Shown in pieces: positions 1-11,469 of a stretch of 64,000 nt of DNA. The notes under the pieces are model-generated. The model did not search any database, was not told the DNA's origin, and saw nothing but the letters and a program-made list of their open reading frames with translations. Position 1 is the first letter of the stretch; every line of letters starts with the position of its first letter. The translations under genes were made by a program, and so were the position numbers. The stretch is from Tupaia tana. Lineage: Eukaryota > Chordata > Mammalia > Scandentia > Tupaiidae. Location: assembly GCA_026018925.1 (NCBI GenBank), contig JAKSZU010000518.1, forward strand, positions 26,343 through 90,342. The letters are read 5' to 3'.

Positions 1-3000
1 TGTTAAAAAGAGAATGCAGGGGGGTCAAGGGAAAAGAAAAGAGAAAAAAAAAAATAAACCCGCCTTAAGGCGATCCTGGCTACCTACCTAGAAGGTGGAG
101 TCTGGGGCCTGGGGGTCTGGAAGTGGGGTGGGGGTCAGAGGTGACCCTCCCTCAGTGTCCCTTGCTGGCCAGAGGCTTGCAGGTGACGCTATTGCCTGCT
201 GGCAGTCCGGGAAGGTCTGGGGGGAGAAGGAGGGCTAGGTGTTAAAAAGAGAATGCAGGGGGGGTCAAGGGAAAAGAAAAGAGAAAAAAAAAAAACCCGC
301 CTTAAGGCGATCCTGGCTACCTACCTAGAAGGTGGAGTCTGGGGCCTGGGGGTCTGGAAGTGGGGTGGGGGTCAGAGGTGACCCTCCCTCAGTGTCCCTT
401 GCTGGCCAGAGGCTTGCAGGTGACGCTATTGCCTGCTGGCAGTCCAGGAAGGTCTAGAAGGTGGAGTCTGGGGCCTGGGGGTCTGGAAGTGGGGTGGGGG
501 TCAGAGGTGACCCTCCCTCAGTGTCCCTTGCTGGCCAGAGACTTGCAGGACACGCTATTGCCTGCTGGCAGTCCAGGAAGTTCTGGGGGGAGAAGGAGGG
601 CTAGGTGTTAAAAAGAGAATGCAGGGGGGTCAAGGGAAAAGAAAAGAGAAAAAAAAAAAAAAAAAACCCCGCCTTAAGGCGATCCTGGCTACCTACCTAG
701 AAGGTGGAGTCTGGGGCCTGGGGGTCTGGAAGTGGGGTGAGGGTCAGAGGTGACCCTCCCTCAGTGTCCCTTGCTGGCCAGAGGCTTGCAGGTGACGCTA
801 TTGCCTGCTGGCAGTCCAGGAAGTTCTGGGGGAGAAGGAGGGCTAGGTGTTAAAAAGAGAATGCAGGGGGGTCAAGGGAAAAGAAAAGAGAAAAAAAAAA
901 AAAGCTGCCTTAAGGCGATCCTGGCTACCTACCTAGAAGGTGGAGTCTGGGGCCTGGGGGTCTGGAAGTGGGGTGGGGGTCAGAGGTGACCCTCCCTAGT
1001 GTCCCTTGCTGGCCAGAGACTTGCAGGACACGCTATTGCCTGCTGGCAGTCCAGGAAGGTCTGGGGGGAGAAGGAGGGCTAGGTGTTAAAAAGAGAATGC
1101 AGGGGGGTCAAGGGAAAAGAAAAGAGAAAAAAAAGAAAAAAACCCGCCTTAAGGCGATCCTGGCTACCTACCTAGAAGGTGGAGTCTCGGGCCTGGGGGT
1201 CTGGAAGTGGGGTGGGGGTCAGAGGTGACCCTCCCTCAGTGTCCCTTGCTGGCCAGAGGCTTGCAGGTGACGCTATTGCCTGCTGGCAGTCCAGGAAGGT
1301 CTGGGGGGAGAAGGAGGGCTAGGTGTTAAAAAGAGAATGCAGGGGGGTCAAGGGAAAAGAAAAGAGAAAAAAAAAAAAAAACCCCGCCTTAATGCGATCC
1401 TGGCTACCTACCTAGAAGGTGGAGTCTGGGGCCTGGGGGTCTGGAAGTGGGGTGGGGGTCAGAGGTGACCCTCCCTCAGTGTCCCTTGCTGGCCAGAGGC
1501 TTGCAGGTGACGCTATTGCCTGCTGGCAGTCCAGGAAGGTCTGGGGGGAGAAGGAGGGCTAGGTGTTAAAAAGAGAATGCAGGGGGGTCAAGGGAAAAGA
1601 AAAGAGAAAAAAAAAAAATAACCCGCCTTAAGGCGATCCTGGCTACCTACTTAGAAGGTGGAGTCTGGGGCCTGAGGGTCTGGAAGTGGGGTGGGGGTCA
1701 GAGGTGACCCTCCCTCAGTGTCCCTAGCTGGCCAGAGGCTTGCAGGTGACGCTATTGCCTGCTGGCAGTACAGGAAGGTCTGGGGGGAGAAGGAGGGCTA
1801 GGTGTTAAAAAGAGAATGCAGGGGGGTCAAGGGAAAAGAAAAGAGAAAAAAAAAATAACATGCCTTAAGGCGATCCTGGCTACCTACCTAGAAGGTGGAG
1901 TCTGGGGCCCGGGGGTCTGAAAATGGGGTGGGGGTCAGAGGTGACCCTCCCTCAGTGTCCCTTGCTGGCCAGAGGCTTGCAGGTGACGCTATTGCCTGCT
2001 GGCAGTCCAGGAAGGTCTGGGGGGAGAAGGAGGGCTAGGTGTTAAAAAGAGAATGCAGGGGGGTCAAGGGAAAAGAAAAGAGAAAAAAAAAAAAACCCGC
2101 CTTAAGGCGATCCTGGCTACCTACCTAGAAGATGGAGTCTGGGGCCTGGGGGTCTGGAAGTGGGGTAGGGGTCAGAGGTGACCCTCCCTCAGTGTCCCTT
2201 GCTGGCCAGAGGCTTGCAGGTGACGCTATTGCCTGCTGGCAGTCCAGGAAAGTCTGGGGGGAGAAGGAGGGCTAGGTGTTAAAAAGAGAATGCAGGGGGG
2301 TCAAGGGAAAAGAAAAGAGAAAAAAAAAAAAACCTGCCTTAAGGCGATCCTGGCTACCTACCTAGAAGGTGGAGTCTGGGGCCTGGGGGTCTGGAAGTGG
2401 GGTGGGGGTCAGAGGTGACCCTCCCTAGTGTCCCTTGCTGGCCAGAGACTTGCAGGACACGCTATTGCCTGCTGGCAGTCCAGGAAGGTCTGGGGGGAGA
2501 AGGAGGGCTAGGTGTTAAAAAGAGAATGCAGGGGGGTCAAGGGAAAAGAAAAGAGAAAAAAAAGAAAAAAACCCGCCTTAAGGTGATCCTGGCTACCTAC
2601 CTAGAAGGTGGAGTCTGGGGCCTGGGGGTCTGGAAGTGGGGTGGGAGTCAGAGGTGACCCTCCCTCAGTGTCCCTTGCTGGCCAGAGGCTTGCAGGTGAC
2701 GCTATTGCCTGCTGGCAGTCCAGGAAGGTCTGGGTGGAGAAGGAGGGCTAGGTGTTAAAAAGACAATGCAGGGGGGTCAAGGGAAAAGAAAAGAGAAAAA
2801 AAAAAAAACCCGCCTTAAGGCGATCCTGGCTACCTACCTAGAAGGTGGAGTCTGGGGCCTGGGGGTCTGGAAGTGGGGTGGGGGTCAGAGGTGACCCTCC
2901 CTCAGTGTCCCTTGCTGGCCAGAGGTTTGCAGGTGACGCTATTGCCTGCTGGTAGTCCAGGAAGGTCTGGGGGGAGAAGGAGGGCTAGGTGTTAAAAAGA

Positions 3001-5580
3001 GAATGCAGGGGGGTCAAGTGAAAAGAAAAGAGAAAAAAAAAAAAAAAACTGCCTTAAGGCGATCGTGGCTACCTACCTAGAAGGTGGAGTCTGGGGCCTG
3101 GGGGTCTGGAAGTGGGGTGGGGGTCAGAGGTAACCCTCCCTCAGTGTCCCTTGCTGGCCAGAGACTTGCAGGACACGCTATTGCCTGCTGGCAGTCCAGG
3201 AAGGTCTGGGGGGAGAAGGAGGGCTAGGTATTAAAAAGAGAATGCAGGGGGGTCAAGGGAAAAGAAAAGAGAAAAAAAAAAAAAAAACCCGCCTTAAGGC
3301 GATCCTGGCTACCTACCTAGAAGGTGGAGTCTGGGGCCTGGGGGTCTGGAAGTGGGGTGGGGGTCAGAGGTGACCCTCCCTCAGTGTCCCTTGCTGGCCA
3401 GAGGCTTGCAGGTGACGCTATTGCCTGCTGGCAGTCCAGGAAGTTCTGGGGGGAGAAGGAGGGCTAGGTGTTAAAAAGAGAATGCAGGGGGGTCAAGGGA
3501 AAAGAAAAGAGAAAAAAAAAAAAAACCCGCCTTAAGGCGATCCTGGCTACCTACCTAGAAGGTGGAGTCTGGGGCCTGGGGGTCTGGAAGTGGGGTGGGG
3601 GTCAGAGGTGACCCTCCCTCAGTGTCCCTTGCTGGCCAGAGGCTTGCAGGTGACGCTATTGCCTGCTGGCACTCCAGGAAGGTCTGGGGGGAGAAGGAGG
3701 GCTAGGTGTTAAAAAGAGAATGCAGGGGGGTCAAGGGAAAAGAAAAGAGAAAAAAAAAAAAAAAAAACCTGCCTTAAGGCGATCCTGGCTACCTACCTAG
3801 AAGGTGGAGTCTGGGGCCTGGGGGTCTGGAATTGGGGTGGGGGTCAGAGGTGACCCTCCCTCAGTGTCCCTTGCTGGCCAGAGGCTTGCAGGACACGCTA
3901 TTGCCTGCTGGCAGTCCAGGAAGGTCTGGGGGGAGAAGGAGGGCTAGGTGTTAAAAAGAGAATGCCGGGGGGTCAAGGGAAAAGAAAAGAGAAAAAAAAA
4001 AAAAAACCCGCCTTAAGGCGATCCTGGCTACCTACCTAGAAGGTGGAGTCTGGGGCCTGGGGGTCTTAAGTGGGGTGGGGGTCAGAGGTGACCCTCCCTC
4101 AGTGTCCCTTGCTGGCCAGAGGCTTGCAGGTGACGCTATTGCCTGCTGGCAGTCCAGGAAGGTCTGGGGGGAGAAGGAGGGCTAGGTGTTAAAAAGAGAA
4201 TGCAGGGGGGTCAAGGGAAAAGAAAAGAGAAAAAAAAAAAACCCGCCTTAAGGCGATCCTGGCTACCTACCTAAAAGGTGGAGTCTGGGGCCTGGGGGTC
4301 TGGAAGTGGGGTGGGGGTAAGAGGTGACACTCCCACAGTGTCCCTTGCTGGCCAGAGGCTTGCAGGTGACGCTATTGCCTGCTGGCAGTCCAGGAAGGTC
4401 TGGGGGGAGAAGGAGGGCTAGGTGTTAAAAAGAGAATGCAGGGGGGTCAAGGGAAAAGAAAAGAGAAAAAAAAAAAAAACCCGCCTTAAGGCGATCCTGG
4501 CTACCTACCTAGATGGTGGAATCTGGGGCCTGGGGGTCTGGAAGTGGGGTGGGGGTCAGAGGTGACCCTCCTCAGTGTCCCTTGCTGGCCAGAGGCTTGC
4601 AGGTGACGCTATTGCCTGCTGGCAGTCCAGGAAGTTCTGGGGGGAGAAGGAGGGCTAGGTGTTAAAAAGAGAATGCAGGGGGGTCAAGGGAAAAGAAAAG
4701 AGAAAAAAAAAAAAAAACCCGCCTTAAGGCGATCCTGGCTACCTACCTAGAAGGTGGAGTCTGGGGCCTGGGGGTCTGGAAGTGGGGTGGGGGTCAGAGG
4801 TGACCCTCCCTCAGTGTCCCTTGCTTGCCAGAGGCTTGCAGGTGACGCTATTGCCTGCTGGCAGTCCAGGAAGTTCTGGGGGGAGAAGGAGGGCTAGGTG
4901 TTAAAAAGAGAATGCAGGGGGGTCAAGGGAAAAGAAAAGAGAAAAAAAAAAAAACCCGCCTTAAGGCGATCCTAGCTACCTACCTAGAAGGTGGAGTCTG
5001 GGGCCTGGGGGTCTGGAAGTGGGGTGGGGGTCAGAGGTGACCCTCCCTCAGTGTCCATTGCTGGCCAGAGGCTTGCAGGTGACGCTATTGCCTGCTGGCA
5101 GTCCAGGAAGGTCTGGGGGGAGAAGGAGGGCTACGTGTTAAAAAGAGAATGCAGGGGGTCAAGGGAAAAGAAAAGAGAAAAAAAAAAAAACCCGCCTTAA
5201 GGCGATCCTGGCTACCTACCTAGAAGGTGGAGTCTGGGGCCTGGGGGTCTGGAAGTGGGGTGGGGGTCAGAGGTGACCCTCCCTTAGTGTCCCTTGCTGG
5301 CCAGAGTCTTGCAGGTGACGCTATTGCCTGCTGGCAGGCCAGGAAGGTCTGGGGGGAGAAGGAGGGCTAGGTGTTAAAAAGAGAATGCAGGGGGGTCAAG
5401 GGAAAAGAAAAGAGAAAAAAAAAAAAACCCGCCTTAAGGCGATCCTGGCTACCTACCTAGAAGGTGGAGTCTGGGGCCTGGGGGACTGGAAGTGGGGTGG
5501 GGGTCAGAGGTGACCCTCCCTCAGTGTCCCTTGCTGGCCAGAGGCTTGCAGGTGACGCTATTGCCTGCTGGCAGTCCAGG
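1..5580. repeat. Array segment of mixed monomers, left end
   Basis: About 23 monomers, mostly class A, with class B copies at about 541, 1,016, 2,446 and 3,166. Two class B copies share a CA deletion in the CCCTCCCTCAG motif (ccctccctagtg near 998 and 2,427, offset about 1,429 bp) and are each followed by an A-tract interrupted by G, so they are probably copies of one ancestral unit. A class recombinant (gaggcttgcaggacac) is at about 3,880. No gene or unique sequence is present. Confidence 0.85.
327..455 (+). repeat. Truncated 129-bp monomer (1 of 7)
   Basis: The unit runs from agaaggtggag to ggtct and then joins directly to the next agaaggtggag, so the G-rich 3' part, the A-tract and the palindrome are missing (about 110 bp lost). 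The junction ggtct|agaagg creates TCTAGA. The deletion endpoints share only a CT microhomology (ggTCTgggg and acCTagaag). All seven truncated units have the same junction and length, so they descend from one deletion. Confidence 0.9.
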
Positions 5581-6600
5581 AAGGTCTGGGGTGAGAAGGA
5601 GGGCTAGGTGTTAAAAAGAGAATGCAGGGGGGTCAAGGGAAAAGAAAAGAGAAAAAAAAAAAAAAAACCCGGCTTAAGGCGATCCTGGCTACCTACCTAG
5701 AAGGTGGAGTCTGGGGCCTGGGGGTCTGGAAGTGGGGTGGGGGTCAGAGGTGACCCTCCCTCAGTGTCCCTTGCTGGCCAGAGGCTTGCAGGTGACGCTA
5801 TTGCCTGCTGGCAGTCCAGGAAGTTCCGGGGGGAGAAGGAGGGCTAGGTGTTAAAAAGAGAATGCAGGGGGGGTCAAGGGAAAAGAATAGAGAAAAAAAA
5901 AAAAACCCCGCCTTAAGGCGATCCTGGCTACCTACCTAGAAGGTGGAGTCTGGGGCCTGGGGGTCTGGAAGTGGGGTGGGGGTCAGAAGTGACCCTCCCT
6001 CAGTGTCCCTTGCTGGCCAGAGGCTTGCAGGTGACGCTATTGCCTGCTGGCAGTCCAGGAAGGTCTGGGGGGAGAAGGAGGGCTAGGTGTTAAAAAGAGA
6101 ATGCAGGGGGGTCAAGGGAAAAGAAAAGAGAAAAAAAAAAAAAAAAACCCGCCTTAAGGCGATCCTGGCTACCGACCTAGAAGGTGGAGTCTGGGGCCTG
6201 GGTGTCTGGAAGTGGGGTGGGGGTCAGAGGTGACCCTCCCTCAGTGTCCCTTGCTGGCCAGAGGCTTGCAGGTGACGCTATTGCCTGCTGGCAGTCCAGG
6301 AAGGTCTGGGGTGAGAAGGAGGGCTAGGTGTTAAAAAGAGAATGCAGGGGGGTCAAGGGAAAAGAAAAGAGAAAAAAAAAAAAAAAACCCGGCTTAAGGC
6401 GATCCTGGCTACCTACCTAGAAGGTGGAGTCTGGGGCCTGGGGGTCTGGAAGTGGGGTGGGGGTCAGAGGTGACCCTCCCTCAGTGTCCCTTGCTGGCCA
6501 GAGGCTTGCAGGTGACGCTATTGCCTGCTGGCAGTCCAGGAAGTTCCGGGGGGAGAAGGAGGGCTAGGTGTTAAAAAGAGAATGCAGGGGGGTCAAGGGA
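5581..6600. repeat. Three-unit (720-bp) duplication
   Basis: Three rare variants recur at an offset of exactly 720 bp: ggggtgagaagg at about 5,590 and 6,310, acccggcttaagg at about 5,667 and 6,387, and aagttccgggg at 5,821 and 6,541. The variant gggggggtcaagggaaaagaatag near 5,870 is present only in the first copy. The spacing fits three monomers duplicated in tandem. Confidence 0.8.
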
Positions 6601-7854
6601 AAAGAAAAGAGAAAAAAAAAAAACCCGCCTTAAGGCGATCCTGGCTACCTACCTAGAAGGTGGAGTCTGGGGCCTGGGGGTCTGGAAGTGGGGTGGGGGT
6701 CAGAGGTGACCCTCCCTCAGTGTCCCTTGCTGGCCAGAGGCTTGCAGGTGACGCTATTGCCTGCTGGCAGTCCAGGAAGTTCTGGGGGGAGAAGGAGGGC
6801 TAGGTGTTAAAAAGAGAATGCAGGGGGGTCAAGGGAAAAGAAAAGAGAAAAAAAAAAAAAAACCCGCGTTAAGGCGATCCTGGCTACCTACCTAGAAGGT
6901 GGAGTCTGGGGCCTGGGGGTCTGGAAGTGGGGTGGGGGTCAGAGGTGACCCTCCCTCAGTGTCCCTTGCTGACCAGAGGCTTGCAGGTGACGCTATTGCC
7001 TGCTGGCAGTCCAGGAAGGTCTGGGGGGAGAAGGAGGGCTAGGTGTTAAAAAGAGAATGCAGGGGGGTCAAGGGAAAAGAACAGAGAAAAAAAAAAAAAC
7101 CCGCCTTAAGGCGATCCTGGCTACCTACCTAGAAGGTGGAGTCTGGGGCCTGGGGGTCTGGAAGTGGGGTGGGGGTCAGAGGTGACCCTCCCTCAGTGTC
7201 CCTTGCTGGCCAGAGGCTTGCAGGTGACGCTATTGCCTGCTGGCAGTCCAGGAAGGTCTGGGGGGAGAAGGAGGGCTAGGTGTTAAAAAGAGAATGCAGG
7301 GGGGTCAAGGGAAAAGAAAAGAGAAAAAAAAAACAAAAACCCGCCTTAAGGCGATCCTGGCTACCTACCTAGAAGGTGGAGTCTGGGGCCTGGGGGTCTG
7401 GAAGTGGGGTGGGGGTCAGAGGTGACCCTCCCTCAGTGTCCCTTGCTGGCCAGAGGCTTGCAGGTGACGCTATTGCCTGCTGGCAGTCCAGGAAGTTCTG
7501 GGGGGAGAAGGAGGGCTAGGTGTTAAAAAGAGAATGCAGGGGGGTCAAGGGAAAAGAAAAGAGAAAAAAAAAAAAAAAACCCGCCTTAAGGCGATCCTGG
7601 CTACCTACCTAGAAGGTGGAGTCTGGGGCCTGGGGGTCTGGAAGTGGGGTGGGGGTCAGAGGTGACCCTCCCTCAGTGTCCCTTGCTGGCCAGAGGCTTG
7701 CAGGTGACGCTATTGCCTGCTGGCAGTCCAGGAAGATCTGGGGGGAGAAGGAGGGCTAGGTGTTAAAAAGAGAATGCAGGGGGGTCAAGGGAAAAGAAAA
7801 GAGAAAAAAAAAAAAAAACCCGCCTTAAGGCGATCCTGGCTACCTACCTAGAAG

Positions 7855-8460
7855 GTGGAGTCTGGGGCTTGGGGGTCTGGAAGTGGGGTGGGGGTCAGAG
7901 GTGACCCTCCCTCAGTGTCCCTTGCTGGCCAGAGGTTTGCAGGTGACGCTATTGCCTGCTGGCTGTCCAGGAAGGTCTGGGGGGAGAAGGAGGGCTGGGT
8001 GTTAAAAAGAGAATGCGGGGGGGTCAAGGGAAAAGAAAAGAGAAAAAAAAAAAAAAAACCCGCCTTAAGGCGATCCTGGCTACCTACCTAGAAGGTGGAG
8101 TCTGGGGCCTGGGGGTCTGGAAGTGGGGTGGGGGTCAGAGGTGACCCTCCCTCAGTGTCCCTTGCTGGCCAGAGGCTTGCAGGTGACGCTATTGCCTGCT
8201 GGCAGTCCAGGAAGGTCTAGAAGGTGGAGTCTGGGGCCTCGGGGTCTGGAAGTGGGGTGGGGGTCAGAGGTGACCCTCCCTCAGTGTCCCTTGCTGGCCA
8301 GAGACTTGCAGGATACGCTATTGCCTGCTGGCAGTCCAGGAAGGTCTGGGGGGAGAAGGAGGGCTAGGTGTTAAAAAGAGAATGCAGGGGGGACAAGGGA
8401 AAAGAAAAGAGAAAAAAAAAAAAACCCGCCTTAAGGCGATACTGGCTACCTACCTAGAAG
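7855..8460. repeat. 606-bp module, copy 1
   Basis: Composite of three parts: a full unit with gctgggtgtt and gcggggggg, a 129-bp truncated unit, and a full class B unit with cctcggggtc, gggggacaaggg and gcgatactgg. It is followed directly by a second copy, and the pair is repeated 2,401 bp downstream. Confidence 0.85.
8090..8218 (+). repeat. Truncated 129-bp monomer (2 of 7)
   Basis: Same ggtct|agaagg junction and 129-bp length as the copy at 327-455. It forms the middle of a 606-bp three-part module (full unit, truncated unit, full unit carrying cctcggggtc). Confidence 0.9.
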
Positions 8461-9064
8461 GTGGAGTCTGGGGCCTGGGGGTCTGGAAGTGGGGTGGGGG
8501 TCAGAGGTGACCCTCCCTCAGTGTCCCTTGCTGGCCAGAGTTTTGCAGGTGACGCTATTGCCTGCTGGCAGTCCAGGAAGGTCTGGGGGGAGAAGGAGGG
8601 CTGGGTGTTAAAAAGAGAATGCGGGGGGGTCAAGGGAAAAGAAAAGAGAAAAAAAAAAAACCCGCCTTAAGGCGATCCTGGCTACCTACCTAGAAGGTGG
8701 AGTCTGGGGCCTGGGGGTCTGGAAGTGGGGTGGGGGTCAGAGGTGACCCTCCCTCAGTGTCCCTTGCTGGCCAGAGGCTTGCAGGTGACGCTATTGCCTG
8801 CTGGCAGTCCAGGAAGGTCTAGAAGGTGGAGTCTGGGGCCTCGGGGTCTGGAAGTGGGGTGGGGGTCAGAGGTGACCCTCCCTCAGTGTCCCTTGCTGGC
8901 CAGAGACTTGCAGGACACGCTATTGCCTGCTGGCAGTCCAGGAAGGTCTGGGGGGAGAAGGAGGGCTAGGTGTTAAAAAGAGAATGCAGGGGGGACAAGG
9001 GAAAAGAAAAGAGAAAAAAAAAAAAAAACCCGCCTTAAGGCGATACTGGCTACCTACCTAGAAG
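8461..9064. repeat. 606-bp module, copy 2
   Basis: Tandem copy of 7,855-8,460 with the same three parts and the same private variants. Its first unit reads gagttttgc where the other copies have gaggtttgc, and cctgggggtc where copies 1 and 3 have cttgggggtc. Confidence 0.85.
8692..8820 (+). repeat. Truncated 129-bp monomer (3 of 7)
   Basis: Lies 602 bp after the previous truncated copy, with the same junction and the same following unit (cctcggggtc, gggggacaaggg, gcgatactgg). The two belong to a tandem duplication of the 606-bp module. Confidence 0.9.
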
Positions 9065-10255
9065 GTGGAGTCTGGGGCCTGGGGGTCTGGAAGTGGGGTG
9101 GGGGTCAGAGGTGACCCTCCCTCAGTGTCCCTTGCTGGCCAGAGGCTTGCAGGTGACGCTATAGCCTGCTGGCAGTCCAGGAAGTTCTGGGGGTAGAAGG
9201 AGGGCTAGGTGTTAAAAAGAGAATGCAGGGGGGTCAAGGGAAAAGAAAAGAGAAAAAAAAAAAAAAAACCCGCGTTAAGGCGATCCTGGCTACCTACCTA
9301 GAAGGTGGAGTCTGGGGCCTGGGGGTCTCGAAGTGGGGTGGGGGTCAGAGGTGACCCTCCCTCAGTGTCCCTTGCTGACCAGAGGCTTGCAGGTGACGCT
9401 ATTGCCTGCTGGCAGTCCAGGAAGGTCTGGGGGGAGAAGGAGGGCTAGGTGTTAAAAAGAGAATGCAGGGGGGTCAAGGGAAAAGAACAGAGAAAAAATA
9501 AAAACCCGCCTTAAGGCGATCCTGGCTACCTACCTAGAAGGTGGAGTCTGGGGCCTGGGGGTCTGGAAGTGGGGTGGGGGTCAGAGGTGACCCTCCCTCA
9601 GTGTCCCTTGCTGGCCAGAGGCTTGCAGGTGACGCTATTGCCTGCTGGCAGTCCAGGAAGGTCTGGGGGGAGAAGGAGGGCTAGGTGTTAAAAAGAGAAT
9701 GCAGGGGGGTCAAGGGAAAAGAAAAGAGAAAAAAAAAACAAAAACCCGCCTTAAGGCGATCCTGGCTACCTACCTAGAAGGTGGAGTCTGGGGCCTGGGG
9801 GTCTGGAAGTGGGGTGGGGGTCAGAGGTGACCCTCCCTCAGTGTCCCTTGCTGGCCAGAGGCTTGCAGGTGACGCTATTGCCTGCTGGCAGTCCAGGAAG
9901 TTCTGGGGGGAGAAGGAGGGCTAGGTGTTAAAAAGAGAATGCAGGGGGGTCAAGGGAAAAGAAAAGAGAAAAAAAAAAAAAACCCGCCTTAAGGCGATCC
10001 TGGCTACCTACCTAGAAGGTGGAGTCTGGGGCCTGGGGGTCTGGAAGTGGGGTGGGGGTCAGAGGTGACCCTCCCTCAGTGTCCCTTGCTGGCCAGAGGC
10101 TTGCAGGTGACGCTATTGCCTGCTGGCAGTCCAGGAAGGTCTGGGGGGAGAAGGAGGGCTAGGTGTTAAAAAGAGAATGCAGGGGGGTCAAGGGAAAAGA
10201 AAAGAGAAAAAAAAAAAAACCCGCCTTAAGGCGATCCTGGCTACCTACCTAGAAG

Positions 10256-10861
10256 GTGGAGTCTGGGGCTTGGGGGTCTGGAAGTGGGGTGGGGGTCAGA
10301 GGTGACCCTCCCTCAGTGTCCCTTGCTGGCCAGAGGTTTGCAGGTGACGCTATTGCCTGCTGGCAGTCCAGGAAGGTCTGGGGGGAGAAGGAGGGCTGGG
10401 TGTTAAAAAGAGAATGCGGGGGGGTCAAGGGAAAAGAAAAGAGAAAAAAAAAAAAAAAACCCGCCTTAAGGCGATCCTGGCTACCTACCTAGAAGGTGGA
10501 GTCTGGGGCCTGGGGGTCTGGAAGTGGGGTGGGGGTCAGAGGTGACCCTCCCTCAGTGTCCCTTGCTGGCCAGAGGCTTGCAGGTGACGCTATTGCCTGC
10601 TGGCAGTCCAGGAAGGTCTAGAAGGTGGAGTCTGGGGCCTCGGGGTCTGGAAGTGGGGTGGGGGTCAGAGGTGACCCTCCCTCAGTGTCCCTTGCTGGCC
10701 GGAGACTTGTAGGACACGCTATTGCCTGCTGGCAGTCCAGGAAGGTCTGGGGGGAGAAGGAGGGCTAGGTGTTAAAAAGAGAATGCAGGGGGGACAAGGG
10801 AAAAGAAAAGAGAAAAAAAAAAAAACCCGCCTTAAGGCGATACTGGCTACCTACCTAGAAG
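10256..10861. repeat. 606-bp module, copy 3
   Basis: Counterpart of copy 1 shifted by 2,401 bp, of identical length, with the same set of variants plus the private ggccggagacttgtagg change. Confidence 0.85.
10491..10619 (+). repeat. Truncated 129-bp monomer (4 of 7)
   Basis: Counterpart of the copy at 8,090-8,218 at an offset of 2,401 bp. The following unit has private changes (ggccggagacttgtagg near 10,698) that arose after the duplication. Confidence 0.9.
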
Positions 10862-11469
10862 GTGGAGTCTGGGGCCTGGGGGTCTGGAAGTGGGGTGGGG
10901 GTCAGAGGTGACCCTCCCTCAGTGTCCCTTGCTGGCCAGAGGTTTGCAGGTGACGCTATTGCCTGCTGGCAGTCCAGGAAGGTCTGGGGGGAGAAGGAGG
11001 GCTGGGTGTTAAAAAGAGAATGCGGGGGGGTCAAGGGAAAAGAAAAGAGAAAAAAAAAAAACCCGCCTTAAGGCGATCCTGGCTACCTACCTAGAAGGTG
11101 GAGTCTGGGGCCTGGGGGTCTGGAAGTGGGGTGGGGGTCAGAGGTGACACTCCCTCAGTGTCCCTTGCTGGCCAGAGGCTTGCAGGTGACGCTATTGCCT
11201 GCTGGCAGTCCAGGAAGGTCTAGAAGGTGGAGTCTGGGGCCTCGGGGTCTGGAAGTGGGGTGGGGGTCAGAGGTGACCCTCCCTCAGTGTCCCTTGCTGG
11301 CCAGAGACTTGCAGGACACGCTATTGCCTGCTGGCAGTCCAGGAAGGTCTGGGGGGAGAAGGAGGGCTAGGTGTTAAAAAGAGAATGCAGGGGGGACAAG
11401 GGAAAAGAAAAGAGAAAAAAAAAAAAAAAAAAACCCGCCTTAAGGCGATACTGGCTACCTACCTAGAAG
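10862..11469. repeat. 606-bp module, copy 4
   Basis: Counterpart of copy 2 shifted by 2,401 bp. The final A-tract (near 11,417-11,433) is longer than in the sister copies, giving about 608 bp. Confidence 0.85.
11093..11221 (+). repeat. Truncated 129-bp monomer (5 of 7)
   Basis: Counterpart of the copy at 8,692-8,820 at an offset of 2,401 bp, with the same junction. It carries a private ggtgacactccc change. Confidence 0.9.

Larger units (their letters stand above)
6863..9270. repeat. Ten-unit higher-order block, copy 1
   Basis: An ordered series of rare variants is repeated about 2,401-2,408 bp downstream: cgcgttaagg (6,863), tgctgaccagagg (6,968), aaaagaacagag (7,076), an A-tract broken by C (7,334), ggcttgggggtc (7,867), gaggtttgc (7,933), gctgggtgtt with gcggggggg (about 7,995-8,020), then the 606-bp modules. 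The order is fully preserved, so this is a block duplication rather than independent mutation. Confidence 0.85.
9271..11469. repeat. Ten-unit higher-order block, copy 2
   Basis: Second copy of the block at 6,863: cgcgttaagg at 9,271, tgctgaccagagg near 9,375, aaaagaacagag near 9,484, C-interrupted A-tract near 9,739, ggcttgggggtc near 10,268, and both 606-bp modules. Private differences include gggtctcgaagtgg (near 9,327) and an A-tract broken by T after the aacagag variant (near 9,499). Confidence 0.85.
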
